A stretch of DNA of 53,459 nucleotides from Actinomycetota bacterium (GTDB lineage Bacteria > Actinomycetota > Thermoleophilia > Gaiellales > Gaiellaceae): the NCBI GenBank assembly GCA_005885245.1, contig VAWR01000055.1, positions 1-53,459 on the forward strand. The letters run 5' to 3'. Below, piece by piece: positions 16,934 through 26,294 of the stretch. Each line of letters opens with the position of its first letter. The stretch's first letter is position 1. The translations under genes and the position numbers were made by a program. The notes under the pieces were generated by a model. That model saw nothing but the letters and a program-made list of their open reading frames with translations, did not search any database and was not told the origin of the DNA.

Positions 16934-18819
16934 TGACCGTCGCTGCCTACGGCGCCTGGGTCTGCCTGCTCTCGCCGCTGGCCGCCGCAGGGCTGATCAC
17001 CCTTGCCGGCGGTCGACTGTCGAGACGCGGGTCCGGCTATCTCGCCACCCTCGCCTGCTTTGTCGCATTCGGCGGCGCGCTCACGACCTTCATCTCGCTG
17101 CTCGGGCGCCGAGGCGACCAGCGCACCGCCGTCTCGACCGCCTGGACGTGGATCTCCGGCGGCTCGTACCGGTCCGGGTTCGAGGTGCTGATCGATCCGC
17201 TCTCGGTGTTCATGATGCTGATCGTTGCCGGTGTAGGCGGGCTGATCGTCGCCTACTCCATCGGTTACATGGACGGAGACGACGAGGAGCGGCGCTACTT
17301 CGCGTACATGTGCGTCTTCGTCTTCTCGATGCTGCTGCTCGTGCAGGGCGGGAACCTCCTGCTCCTGCTCGCAGGCTGGGGAATGGTCGGCCTTTCGTCA
17401 TACCTGCTGATCGGCTTCTGGCACGACAGGCCGAGTGCGATCGCAGCCGCGAAGAAGGCCTTCGTCATGAACGCGATCGGCGACGCGACGATGGCGCTCG
17501 CCTTCTTCCTCTTGATCAAGAAGGCCGGCTCGCTCGACTTCGGGATCCTCGGCGGCGAGTACAGCTCGACCGTGGCGAACCTCGTCGCGCTCGGACTGCT
17601 CGGCGGCGCGGTGGCCAAGTCCGCACAGCTGCCGCTGCAGACCTGGTTGCCCGACGCGATGGAAGGCCCGACACCGGTCAGCGCCCTGATCCACGCGGCG
17701 ACCATGGTCACTGCGGGTGTCTATCTGATCGTCCGCACGCACGCGATCTTCGAGCAGGCGCCGAAGGTCGCCGACCTCGCCGCCGGGCTCGGCGCAGGAA
17801 CGCTTCTCCTCGCCGGGTTGATCGCGTTGGTGCAGGTGGACATCAAGCGCGTGATCGCGTACTCGACGATGTCGCAGATCGGCTACATGTTCCTCGGCGT
17901 CGGTCTCGGCTCCTATGCGAACGGCATGTTCCACCTGATGACGCACGCCTTCTTCAAGGCCCTGCTCTTCATGGCCGCCGGCATCGTCATTCACGCGCTT
18001 GCGGCCGAGCAGGACATCCGCAAGATGGGCGGCCTACGGCACCTCATGCCGCGCACCTACCTGGCATTTCTGATCGGGTCCCTGGCCCTCGTCGGCATCT
18101 TTCCGTTCGCCGGCTTCTTCTCGAAGGATTCGATCCTGGCCGCTGCGATGGATCACGGCGCGTACGGCTACATCCTGTGGGTCGCGGGTCTGGCCGGCAC
18201 CTTCCTCACCGGCCTCTACACCTTTCGCCTGCTCTTCCTCGTTTTCTGGGGCGAGCCGAGCCCGTTCGTGCGCGAGCACTTCCACGCGCTCGGGAGAGAC
18301 GTCCCCGGAGTCTCGCTCGCGGCGCCGGTCGCAGTCCTGGCCGGGCTCTCGGCCATCGGCGGCTGGATCCAGTGGGCGCCGCTGTGGCACCCGATCGAGA
18401 CCTGGCTCCAGACCGTCGCGGAGCCGACAGTCAGCCCCGCGAACTGGCAGGAGTGGGTGACCTCGGCCCTGGCGCTCAGCCTGGGCCTCGGCGGAATGTA
18501 CGTGGCGTTCCTCTTCTACGGCCCGCGCCGGATCGCGGTGCCGCGCTTCGCCCTTCCGCAGCGCGTGCTCGAGCACAAGTTCTACTTCGACGAGCTCTAC
18601 GACGCCTTGTTCTACCGTCCGGCGGTCTGGAGTGCTAAGGCCCTCCACCGCTGGGTCGAGCGACCGCTCATCTCCGACTCGGCGCGTGAGCTCGGCGACG
18701 ACGCGCGTGACCTCGGCGGCCTCGTTTCGCAGCTGCAAACCGGACTTCTGCGCACCTACGCGCTCGCGATCGCCTCGAGCGTCGCGATCCTCGCCATCGT
18801 CTTCGTGGCGGTCAAGTGA
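16933..18819 (+). CDS. nuoL: NADH-quinone oxidoreductase subunit L
   Basis: 628 aa. Distal antiporter-like proton-pumping subunit. Seen: SVFMMLIVAGVGGLIVAYSIGYM, WGMVGLSSYLLIGFWHDRPSA, the broken-helix region AQLPLQTWLPDAMEGPTPVSALIHAATMVTAGVYLIVRTH, and MTHAFFKALLFMAAG. The C-terminal part (KFYFDELYDALFYRP then a long helix and a final transmembrane helix) is the lateral-helix region specific to NuoL. Hence it is not an Mrp antiporter. Confidence 0.97.
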   Translation: MTVAAYGAWVCLLSPLAAAGLITLAGGRLSRRGSGYLATLACFVAFGGALTTFISLLGRRGDQRTAVSTAWTWISGGSYRSGFEVLIDPLSVFMMLIVAGVGGLIVAYSIGYMDGDDEERRYFAYMCVFVFSMLLLVQGGNLLLLLAGWGMVGLSSYLLIGFWHDRPSAIAAAKKAFVMNAIGDATMALAFFLLIKKAGSLDFGILGGEYSSTVANLVALGLLGGAVAKSAQLPLQTWLPDAMEGPTPVSALIHAATMVTAGVYLIVRTHAIFEQAPKVADLAAGLGAGTLLLAGLIALVQVDIKRVIAYSTMSQIGYMFLGVGLGSYANGMFHLMTHAFFKALLFMAAGIVIHALAAEQDIRKMGGLRHLMPRTYLAFLIGSLALVGIFPFAGFFSKDSILAAAMDHGAYGYILWVAGLAGTFLTGLYTFRLLFLVFWGEPSPFVREHFHALGRDVPGVSLAAPVAVLAGLSAIGGWIQWAPLWHPIETWLQTVAEPTVSPANWQEWVTSALALSLGLGGMYVAFLFYGPRRIAVPRFALPQRVLEHKFYFDELYDALFYRPAVWSAKALHRWVERPLISDSARELGDDARDLGGLVSQLQTGLLRTYALAIASSVAILAIVFVAVK

Positions 18820-18823
18820 TCCC

Positions 18824-20263
18824 ATGACCACCGTCCTGATCCTGCTCCCGCTCGCAGCCGCGCTCGTCATCTGGGTGCTGCCGCTGAACGACATCTCTGC
18901 CGGCGCGCTGGCGCTCCTCGCCGCGCTGGCCGAGGTGGGGCTCTGGATCCAGATGCTCGTGCGATTCGACTTCGGCCAGAGCGGTCTCCAGTTCTCGCAG
19001 CAGCGAAACTGGTTCAGCGATCTCCACGTCTCGTACCACGTCGGCGTCTACGGATTCTCGGTGTGGCTGATCGGACTGACGGTCATCGCCATGGCTGCTG
19101 CAATCGCCTACGGCTTCTGGGTCGGCCGCGAGCGTGTGCGCGCGTACATGGGACTGCTGTTGTTCCTGACGGGTGCCGTGGTCGGCGTCTTCAGCGCCCA
19201 GGACCTGCTGCTGTTCTACGCGTTCTTCGAGGCGATGATGATCCCGCTGTACGTGCTCGTCGGCGTCTGGGGCGGGCCCGGCCGCATGGCGGCGACCCTG
19301 AAGTTCGTGATCTACACGATGGCGGGCTCGCTGCTCATGCTCGCGGCGATCGTCGTCTACGGGCTCTCACAGGACACCTTCGACCTCGTCCAGATCGGCC
19401 AGAGCTCGAGCGACTGGATCTTTCTCGGATTCGTCGCCGCGTTCGCGATCAAGGCGCCCCTCTTCCCCCTGCACGGCTGGCTGCCGGATGCCTACCGCGA
19501 AGCGTCGCCCGAGGTGGCCGCCATCCTCTCCGGCGTCGTGTCGAAGGCCGCGGCGTACGGTTTCCTGCGGATCGCGATCACGAAGTTTCCGGATCCGGCC
19601 CATCACTACCGCACCCCGATCCTCGCCCTCGCCGCGATCGGGCTGATCTACGGCTCGCTCCTCGCCTTCCGCGCGCCCGATCTACGCGGGGTGATCGCGT
19701 TCTCGTCCCTGGCTCAGATGGGCCTGATCACGATGGGCGTATTCGCCGTCAACGACCTCGGTTTGAACGGCTCGGTGCTCCAGATGGTGAATCACGGGCT
19801 CGTCTCGACCTCACTGTTTCTGCTCGCCGGCATGGTCGAACGGCGGACGCTGACCGGCGAGCTCGCCCGCCTTGGAGGAATGGCGCGCGGCCGGCCCGCT
19901 CTCGCCACCGTTCTCCTGACGACGGGTGTGATCTCCCTCGCCGTCCCGCTCTCGTCCGCGTTCGCCGGGGAGTTTCTGATCCTGGCCGGCGTCTTTCAGC
20001 GTGGCTGGGGCTGGGCGCTGGCAGGAGCCGTGGCAATCGTGCTGGCGGCGATGTACGTCCTTCGGCTCGTCTCCGCTGTCTTGCATCGTGCCGACGGTCC
20101 CGCGGTGTCGGACGCCGCGCTCGACCTGAGACCGGCGGAGCTCGGCGTCGTCGTGCCTCTGGTCGCCTGCCTCCTGGCGCTGTCGGCCTGGCCCGCCGCG
20201 ATCACCGGACACTCGTTCCATGACGACCGCGCGCAGGCGGACGTCGCGCGAGGCTTCAGATGA
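18824..20263 (+). CDS. nuoM: NADH-quinone oxidoreductase subunit M
   Basis: About 479 aa from ATG 18824. Antiporter-like pump subunit with about 14 helices. Hallmarks: FFEAMMIPLYVLVGVWGG, KAPLFPLHGWLPDAYREASPEVAAILSGVVSKAAAYGFLR and MVNHGLVSTSLFLLAGMVERR. It starts 4 nt after the nuoL stop and overlaps nuoN as ATGA. Confidence 0.97.
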   Translation: MTTVLILLPLAAALVIWVLPLNDISAGALALLAALAEVGLWIQMLVRFDFGQSGLQFSQQRNWFSDLHVSYHVGVYGFSVWLIGLTVIAMAAAIAYGFWVGRERVRAYMGLLLFLTGAVVGVFSAQDLLLFYAFFEAMMIPLYVLVGVWGGPGRMAATLKFVIYTMAGSLLMLAAIVVYGLSQDTFDLVQIGQSSSDWIFLGFVAAFAIKAPLFPLHGWLPDAYREASPEVAAILSGVVSKAAAYGFLRIAITKFPDPAHHYRTPILALAAIGLIYGSLLAFRAPDLRGVIAFSSLAQMGLITMGVFAVNDLGLNGSVLQMVNHGLVSTSLFLLAGMVERRTLTGELARLGGMARGRPALATVLLTTGVISLAVPLSSAFAGEFLILAGVFQRGWGWALAGAVAIVLAAMYVLRLVSAVLHRADGPAVSDAALDLRPAELGVVVPLVACLLALSAWPAAITGHSFHDDRAQADVARGFR

Positions 20264-21726
20264 TCCCGCGCCCGCACATCGACTGGTTCGCACTGGCGCC
20301 GATGAACGCGCTGCTCGCCGTCTCCGCGATCGCGCTCCTCTCTGCAGTGCTCGTTCCGCGGCCGTGGCGCAAGGGCGTCGCCTCCGCGTTCTGCGCACTC
20401 GGCTACACGGTTGCGCTCGGGTTCGCGGTCGCGCTCTACGTTCGATCGGCGCATCCGCACGGCGTCGTTGCGGATGTCTTCCGCCGCGACCGCCTGACGG
20501 AGCTGGCCGGGATCATCGTCGCGGGAAGCGGCCTGCTCGCGACCGCGATCTCGTACCGCGAGCGCTGGCGCGAGGATCACGTGGGGGAGTACTACGCACT
20601 GCTCGCCGCGGCGGGCGGCGGGATGCTGTTCTTCGTCGGCGCGAACAACCTGATGACCCTGTTCCTCGCGCTCGAGTGGTTCTCGATCTGCCTCTACGTT
20701 CTCTGCGCGATCGATCGCGACCGGCTCGGCGGCCTCGAGGCGGCTCTCAAGTACCTCGTGATCGGGGGGTTCGGTTCGGCTGTGCTGCTTTTCGGCAGCG
20801 CTCTCGTCTACGGCGCGACCGGCGCGATCGACTTCCCGGGAATCGCCGCGGCCGGACGCCAACACGACGCGCTCCTGCTCTTCGGCCTGGCGATGATCGT
20901 CGCCGGGCTCGGCTTCAAAGCCTCGGCGGCTCCCTTCCACATGTGGACGCCGGACGTCTACGAGGGCGCACCGACGCCCGTCACCGCGTTCATGGCCGCG
21001 GCCACGAAGACGGTCGCTCTCGTCGTCACGCTGCGTCTGCTCATCACCGCGTTCTCGGCGGACGCGCACGTCTGGACGGTCGCACTCGCGGCGATCGCCG
21101 TCTGTTCGCTGGTGATCGGAAATTTCGCCGCGCTTGCTCAGCGGGGAGTGAAGCGCATGCTGGCGTACTCCTCGATCTCGCACGCGGGCTTCATGCTGAT
21201 CCCGATCGCCGCCGACTCGGCGCTCGGCGCGCGGGCGCTGCTGTACTACCTCGTTCCCTATACCGCGATGTCCCTCGGCTCGTTTGCGGTGGTCGCTGCA
21301 CGCGAGCGGGAGCTAGGCGTTCCGGTGACCTTCGAGAACATGGCGGGCTTCGGTTGGGAGCGGCCCCTGCTCGGAATTTCGATGTGGGCGTTCATGCTCG
21401 GCTTCGCGGGCTTCCCACTCACCGGCGGCTTCGTCGGGAAGTTCTACGCCTTCGCCGCGGCCTACCGGCACGGCTGGACCTGGCTCGTGATCGTGGGCGT
21501 GCTGGCGACCCTCGTGAGCCTCTACTACTACCTCGGCCTGATCAGAGCGATGTTCATGCGGCGAAGCGAAGACCTCCAGCTCGCGCCGATCGGCGGCTCA
21601 CCGCCCCGCGATGCGCTCCTGCAGGGCGCAGTGTTCGCGTGCCTCATCGTGACCGTCGGCTCGTTTTTCGCCGTGCAGCCCCTGATCGACCTGGCAAAGC
21701 ACGCTTCGAGCTCTCTGCCTTTCTAG
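20260..21726 (+). CDS. nuoN: NADH-quinone oxidoreductase subunit N
   Basis: 488 aa. Third antiporter-like subunit, and last gene of the operon. Hallmarks: FLALEWFSICLYVLCA, GFKASAAPFHMWTPDVYEGAPTPVTAFMAAATKTVAL, RMLAYSSISHAGFML and GFPLTGGFVGKFYAF. Its last 83 bp are overlapped by the opposite-strand padR gene, so no terminator can be placed between them. Confidence 0.97.
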   Translation: MIPRPHIDWFALAPMNALLAVSAIALLSAVLVPRPWRKGVASAFCALGYTVALGFAVALYVRSAHPHGVVADVFRRDRLTELAGIIVAGSGLLATAISYRERWREDHVGEYYALLAAAGGGMLFFVGANNLMTLFLALEWFSICLYVLCAIDRDRLGGLEAALKYLVIGGFGSAVLLFGSALVYGATGAIDFPGIAAAGRQHDALLLFGLAMIVAGLGFKASAAPFHMWTPDVYEGAPTPVTAFMAAATKTVALVVTLRLLITAFSADAHVWTVALAAIAVCSLVIGNFAALAQRGVKRMLAYSSISHAGFMLIPIAADSALGARALLYYLVPYTAMSLGSFAVVAARERELGVPVTFENMAGFGWERPLLGISMWAFMLGFAGFPLTGGFVGKFYAFAAAYRHGWTWLVIVGVLATLVSLYYYLGLIRAMFMRRSEDLQLAPIGGSPPRDALLQGAVFACLIVTVGSFFAVQPLIDLAKHASSSLPF

Positions 21727-22255
21727 GCTCGAGCTTCCGTTCGACCTCGTCGAGCCAGCGCGAGTAGGCGCGCAGGATCGCGCGGGCGAGACTGTGATTC
21801 AGCAACAGGTACTTCTCCCGATGCGGATAGGAGGCGGCGGCGCGCTCCGCCTCGTCGAGACGGCCGTTCAGATCATCGATCTCCTCTCGTAGCGGAAGCA
21901 GGCTCTTGCGGACTCTGCGCTCCCCGACGAGGTCTGCAGCGAGCATCCGCAGAATCGCATCGCTGTCGATGCCCGTGAAGGAGCACGGTTCGTTCATCCA
22001 GTCGCGGAGCGCCTGGAGCCCCTTCTTGGTCAGCGTGTAGTGCGTCCGCTCGCGAGTCTTCCCCGGCTGCTTTTCGGCCTTGAGGTAGCCGAGCGCCGCC
22101 AGGCGCTTCGGCTCTGCGTAGTACTGGCTGTCCGCCGAGCGTTCGTACACCCGGCCTCGGCGCGCGTATTGCACGAGGTCGTGCGGGCCCGCGCCGTTTC
22201 GCCCGATCAGGGCGAGGACGCCGTAGGAGAATTGACTCAGCTCAGATCTTGACAT
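21644..22255 (-). CDS. PadR-family transcriptional regulator
   Basis: 203 aa. The N-terminal winged helix is SYGVLALIGRNGAGPHDLVQYARRG ... YYAEPKRLAALGYLKAEKQPGKTRERTHYTLTKKGLQAL, followed by a coiled-coil dimerisation helix (VGERRVRKSLLPLREEIDDLNGRLDEAE). A lysine/arginine-rich tail of about 30 residues overlaps the nuoN 3' end antisense. It is divergent from the FAD oxidoreductase gene across 51 bp. Its ATG overlaps that gene's -35 box, so it probably represses that gene. The ligand is unknown. Confidence 0.88.
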   Translation of the reverse strand: MSRSELSQFSYGVLALIGRNGAGPHDLVQYARRGRVYERSADSQYYAEPKRLAALGYLKAEKQPGKTRERTHYTLTKKGLQALRDWMNEPCSFTGIDSDAILRMLAADLVGERRVRKSLLPLREEIDDLNGRLDEAERAAASYPHREKYLLLNHSLARAILRAYSRWLDEVERKLEPRKAESSKRALPGRSGAARRKTSRRSR

Positions 22256-22277
22256 AGCTCTGATTCGGAGTTATAAG
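22249..22277 (+). promoter_or_regulatory. Near-consensus promoter of the FAD oxidoreductase gene
   Basis: TTGACA (22249-22254), a 17-nt spacer and TATAAG (22272-22277). This is by far the best sigma-70-type promoter in the window. The -35 box overlaps the padR start codon. Confidence 0.75.
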
Positions 22278-22290
22278 CTCCGAAACGGAG
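22264..22290. promoter_or_regulatory. Candidate PadR operator over the -10 box
   Basis: TTCGGAG-N7-CTCCGAA (22264-22284) is a perfect 7-bp inverted repeat centred on the -10 box. A second overlapping one, CTCCG-AAA-CGGAG, spans 22278-22290. The position suits an operator that blocks RNA polymerase. Confidence 0.55.
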
Positions 22291-22306
22291 TCTACCAGGA
22301 GAGACC

Positions 22307-23680
22307 ATGAGCGCAACCGCTGTCACCACCGAGTTGAGCCTACGGGGCGAGGTCATCGGGCCGGACGACGCCGACTACGACGAGGCGAGAAAGATCTGGA
22401 ACGGCTCCGTCGACAAACGGCCCGCCCTGATCGCGCGCTGCCGGGGCGTCGCCGATGTCCTCGCGGCACTGGACTACGCCCGCGACAACGACCTGCTCAT
22501 CGCCGTGCGGGGAGGCGGTCACAGCATTCCCGGCCACTCGACGTGCGACGGCGGCATCGTGATCGACCTCTCGCAGATGAAGGGAATCCGCGTCGACCCC
22601 TCGGCGCGAACCGTCCGAGCGGAGGCCGGAGTCACGTGGGGTGAGTTCGACCGGGAGACGCACGCCTTCGGACTCGCGACGACCGGAGGCCAGATCACGA
22701 CGACGGGCATTGCGGGACTCACCCTGGGCGGCGGCGTCGGCTGGCTGATGCGCAAGCACGGGCTGACCTGCGACAACCTCCTGTCGGTCGACGTCGTCAC
22801 TCCCGACGGCCGCTACGTGACGGCTAGTGAAAACGAGAACCCCGAGCTCTTCTGGGGTCTGCGGGGCGGGGGCGGCAACTTCGGGATCGCAACCTCGTTC
22901 GAATACCGCGTGCACCCGCTCGAGCAAGTGCTGGCCGGACCGCTCGTCCATCGGCTCGAACGAGCCGGCGAAGGTCTGCGGTTCCTGCGCGACTTTCTGG
23001 ACAGCGCACCGGACGAGCTCACCACCTTCGCGGTCTTCGCAACATGCCCGCCACACGAGCCGTTCCCGGCGCACCTGCACGGGCAACCCGTGTTCCTGAT
23101 CGTTCCGTGCTGGTCAGGACCGCAGGACGAAGGGGAACGCCTGCTCCGTCCGCTGCGCGAGTTCGGGCCGCCCGAGGCCGATCTCGTCGGCCCGTTGCCC
23201 TATCCGATCTTCCAGTCGATGCTCGACGGCACGGCACCGTGGGGGCTCCGCCACTACGGGAAGTCCGACTTCCTCGGCGAGCTGGACGACGAGGCGATCG
23301 ACGTGCTCGTGGACAGGGCAGCGGGACTGCCCGGACCGCTCTCGCAGGTGTTGATCGCGCAGCTCGGAGGCGCGGTCGCGAGGGTGAGCCCCGATGCGAC
23401 TGCGTTCGGCAACCGGGGCGCCGGATTCTTCTACCACTCGATCGTTCTCTGGACCGACCCCGAGGAGGACGCCGACCAGATCGCGTGGGCGCGATCGCTG
23501 TGGCAGGGAATGCGGCCCCACTCCGCGGGCGTCTACGTGAACTTCCTCGCTGAGGACGAAGGCCGGCTCGACGAGGTCTACGGAACCCGGACCTTCGAGC
23601 GGCTCACTGCGCTGAAGGAGGAGTTCGATCCGACGAACGCCCTCCGGCTGAACCACAACATCGCGCCGGGGCGGAGCTAG
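22307..23680 (+). CDS. Bicovalent-FAD oxidoreductase of the berberine-bridge-enzyme (BBE) type
   Basis: 457 aa. The PCMH-type FAD domain contains RGGGHSIPGHS, whose His is the usual 8-alpha attachment site. LGGGVGWLMRKHGLTCDN has the Cys of the 6-S-cysteinyl bond, so bicovalent FAD is likely. A C-terminal BBE segment (FDPTNALRLNHNI) is present. No signal peptide. These enzymes oxidise sugars, alkaloids or polyketides; the substrate here is unknown. GGAG lies 9 nt before ATG. The PadR-controlled promoter and the neighbouring exporter suggest a detoxification or secondary-metabolite role (inference). Confidence 0.88.
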   Translation: MSATAVTTELSLRGEVIGPDDADYDEARKIWNGSVDKRPALIARCRGVADVLAALDYARDNDLLIAVRGGGHSIPGHSTCDGGIVIDLSQMKGIRVDPSARTVRAEAGVTWGEFDRETHAFGLATTGGQITTTGIAGLTLGGGVGWLMRKHGLTCDNLLSVDVVTPDGRYVTASENENPELFWGLRGGGGNFGIATSFEYRVHPLEQVLAGPLVHRLERAGEGLRFLRDFLDSAPDELTTFAVFATCPPHEPFPAHLHGQPVFLIVPCWSGPQDEGERLLRPLREFGPPEADLVGPLPYPIFQSMLDGTAPWGLRHYGKSDFLGELDDEAIDVLVDRAAGLPGPLSQVLIAQLGGAVARVSPDATAFGNRGAGFFYHSIVLWTDPEEDADQIAWARSLWQGMRPHSAGVYVNFLAEDEGRLDEVYGTRTFERLTALKEEFDPTNALRLNHNIAPGRS

Positions 23681-25821
23681 GCGGACTCGGTCGCCGGCCG
23701 GGCTTCCGCAAACGGGTCGCTCGGCCTCGTCCGGAGCGGACGCGCCGCCCAGGTCGGCAGCCACCAGTTCCAGCGGCCCAGCAACCGCATCAGGGCAGGG
23801 ACGAGCAGCGCCCGGATCACGGTGGCGTCGAAGATGATCCCCGCGGCCAGACCGATCCCGAACTGCTTGATGTCGACGCCCGGGCTCGAGGAGAGCACGA
23901 AGAACGCGAACATCAGGACGAGAGCTGCGCTCGTGACCAGCTTTCCGGTCCGCGCCAGACCGAGAGCGACCGAGTGCTTCGTGTCGCCACTCTCGTCGTA
24001 GGCCTCGCGCATACGGGTCAGCATGAACACCTCGTAGTCCATCGAGAGGCCGAACAGGAACGCAAAGATCATGAGTGGAATCCACGGGATGATCGACTGC
24101 GTGGCGTGCACGTTCCAGATCGCCTCGGAGCCGTGTCCCTGCTGGAAGATGAAGACGATGATTCCGTAGGCCGCCGCGAGCGAGACGAGATTGAGGATCA
24201 CCGCTTTCACCGGCAGCACGAGCGAGCGGAAAGCTCGGGCGAGCAGGATGAATGTGACCAGGACGACGAAGCCGAGGACGTACGGGAAGTTCGAGTAGAC
24301 GGCCTTGACGAAGTCGCGGTCCTCGGCCGCGACACCGCCGAGGGTTCCGCCGGTGCCGTTGAGCGCGGCACGGACCCGTTTGATCGTGCTTCGCACCTGC
24401 TTCGATGCCCCGTCGCTCGTCGGGAACGCCTCGACGAGGCTCGACGAGCCTCTGCGCCAGTCGGGCGGTGCGACCGCTGCAGCGATGCCCTCGGTCGCGC
24501 GGAGCTTGTCGACGATCGGCTGCCGGCTGGCGCCGTGCTCGACGAGGACGTCGAACGGCTTCATCACGCCGGGCGAGACGCCCGCATCGGCCAGCGCAGT
24601 CCGCCCGGCGATAGCGTCGCCCTTGCCGGGGAAGTCCTTCGCCTGCGCCTCGCTGGGATTGAGCTGCAAACCGGAGTAGACGAGCGTGCCGACGATCACG
24701 AGGCCGACGGCGGCAACCGGAACCGGCCGTCGCATGACGAGCCCAGCCCAGCGACCCCACCAGCCGTCTTCGGGGTGGCCGGAGTCGACGAACCGCTTCG
24801 GTAGTAACCGCACGCTGTTGATCCGCGTCCCGAGGGTGGCGAGCAGCGCGGGCGCGAGCGTGATTGCGGCGATCACCGACACCGCCGGGATCAGCATCCC
24901 CCCGATCCCGATCGAACGGATGAACGGGAGCGGCAGGATCACCATCGAGAGCAGCCCGACCGCGACCGTCGAGCCGGAGACGATCACCGAACGACCGGCG
25001 TGCGTCATCGTCTCCACGAGCGCGGTTTCGACGTCCTCGCCCTCGCGCAGCTCGTCACGGAAGCGGAAGATCATCAGCAGCGCGTAGTCGATCGCCACAC
25101 CGAGGCCGACGAGCGCGATCAGGAACTGCACGATGATCGACACGTTGGTGACGTAGGTGAGCGCCCAGACGAGGCTGAAGGTGTTGAGGATCGAGGCGAC
25201 TGCGATCGCGATCGGAATCAGGACGGCCGGCAGCGTCCCGAAGACGAAGAACAGGATCACGAGCGAGCCCGCGCCGCCGATCACGGCCTCGGTCAGGACG
25301 CTCGGCCCCTGACCGCCGCCCGACGAAGCATCGATGATCGGGTCGCGCCCCGTCAGGTTGGCCTCGACTCCGGCCGGTGTGGCCGCCTTCAGCTTGGCAC
25401 GCACCTGGTCGATGTGCACGGAGGAGCTGAAGGTGGGCGTTCCCGGCGGGTAGATCTCCGCGAAGGTGGTGTGCCCGTCCTTGGAGACGTAGGCGTCACT
25501 CCCCGTCGACCAGAAGGAGGAGACGCGCGAGCCCTCGTTGACCTTGGCCGCGGCGGCGATCGCGTTCTTGATCCCGGCGGCGTCCGTCACCTTGCCGGCG
25601 CTGTGGAACACGGCCACGAGCGGCGCCTGCTCGCCCGTCCCGAAGGTCTTGAGCGTCCTCTGGTTCGCCTCGTATGCGGAATACCCCGGAATCGAGAAGC
25701 TCTCGAACCAGCGTTTGGAGACCTGGCCGGCCGAAAAGCCGCCGAACAGGGTCAGCACCACCCAGGCGCCGATCACAGCGCGGCGGCGGCGGACGATCAC
25801 GTGGGCCAGTCGGGCGAGCAT
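23677..25821 (-). CDS. MMPL-family (RND superfamily) transporter
   Basis: 714 aa. Two repeats, each with one N-terminal transmembrane helix, a periplasmic/extracellular domain and a bundle of five or six helices. Seen: VGLGVAIDYALLMIFRFRDELREG and FGLSMDYEVFMLTRMREAYDESG, the paired helix-4 motifs with Asp-Tyr proton-relay residues. It exports lipids or small hydrophobic compounds in actinobacteria. ATG 25821 is preceded by AAGG. Its stop overlaps that of the convergent FAD enzyme gene by 4 bp. Confidence 0.9.
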   Translation of the reverse strand: MLARLAHVIVRRRRAVIGAWVVLTLFGGFSAGQVSKRWFESFSIPGYSAYEANQRTLKTFGTGEQAPLVAVFHSAGKVTDAAGIKNAIAAAAKVNEGSRVSSFWSTGSDAYVSKDGHTTFAEIYPPGTPTFSSSVHIDQVRAKLKAATPAGVEANLTGRDPIIDASSGGGQGPSVLTEAVIGGAGSLVILFFVFGTLPAVLIPIAIAVASILNTFSLVWALTYVTNVSIIVQFLIALVGLGVAIDYALLMIFRFRDELREGEDVETALVETMTHAGRSVIVSGSTVAVGLLSMVILPLPFIRSIGIGGMLIPAVSVIAAITLAPALLATLGTRINSVRLLPKRFVDSGHPEDGWWGRWAGLVMRRPVPVAAVGLVIVGTLVYSGLQLNPSEAQAKDFPGKGDAIAGRTALADAGVSPGVMKPFDVLVEHGASRQPIVDKLRATEGIAAAVAPPDWRRGSSSLVEAFPTSDGASKQVRSTIKRVRAALNGTGGTLGGVAAEDRDFVKAVYSNFPYVLGFVVLVTFILLARAFRSLVLPVKAVILNLVSLAAAYGIIVFIFQQGHGSEAIWNVHATQSIIPWIPLMIFAFLFGLSMDYEVFMLTRMREAYDESGDTKHSVALGLARTGKLVTSAALVLMFAFFVLSSSPGVDIKQFGIGLAAGIIFDATVIRALLVPALMRLLGRWNWWLPTWAARPLRTRPSDPFAEARPATESA

Positions 25822-25869
25822 GCTCTGCCTTCTACCTGCAGCGACGCCTGCTACGCAATTGTGAACGCG

Positions 25870-26220
25870 TCAGGCGGACTCGGGGACGGTGTGGCTACGC
25901 GGCAGCAGCGCGCCGATCCCCATTACTGCGTACACGACGAGCACCAGGACGAGCGACGAGACCGCAAAGGCCGGTACGCCTCCGACCACCGCAGGACTGC
26001 GGAGCGCGGCGCTCAGGACGAGCAGGAAGACGGATAGGGCCGCAAGGCCCGGACGCAACAGGCTGCAGCGGGCCTCCAGGGAGTCGCCGTAGCAGGCCAG
26101 GGCGAGCACGAACGCAGGGGGGATCGCGAGGAAGACGAAGGCGAGGGCGACGCCGTGACTGCCGCTCGTGTCCGCGATCAGGGCGGCGAGGACGAGCAGC
26201 GACGGGAGCGCGCGGGGCAT
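25870..26220 (-). CDS. Small multi-pass membrane protein, unknown function
   Basis: 116 aa from ATG 26220; an in-frame TTG at 26229 is an alternative start. Four hydrophobic segments are apparent (SLLVLAALIADTSG, ALAFVFLAIPPAFVLALACYG, LAALSVFLLVLSAAL, SSLVLVLVVYAVMGIGALL). It ends with RSHTVPESA. It lies 48 nt upstream of the MMPL gene on the same strand and may be co-transcribed. No family recognised. Confidence 0.5.
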   Translation of the reverse strand: MPRALPSLLVLAALIADTSGSHGVALAFVFLAIPPAFVLALACYGDSLEARCSLLRPGLAALSVFLLVLSAALRSPAVVGGVPAFAVSSLVLVLVVYAVMGIGALLPRSHTVPESA

Positions 26221-26294
26221 CCCGGCCAAGCTTCGCCCTCGGATCGGACGTTCCTTTACGCTCCGCGCCGGAGCCCCTGACGCAAAGGAGACCC

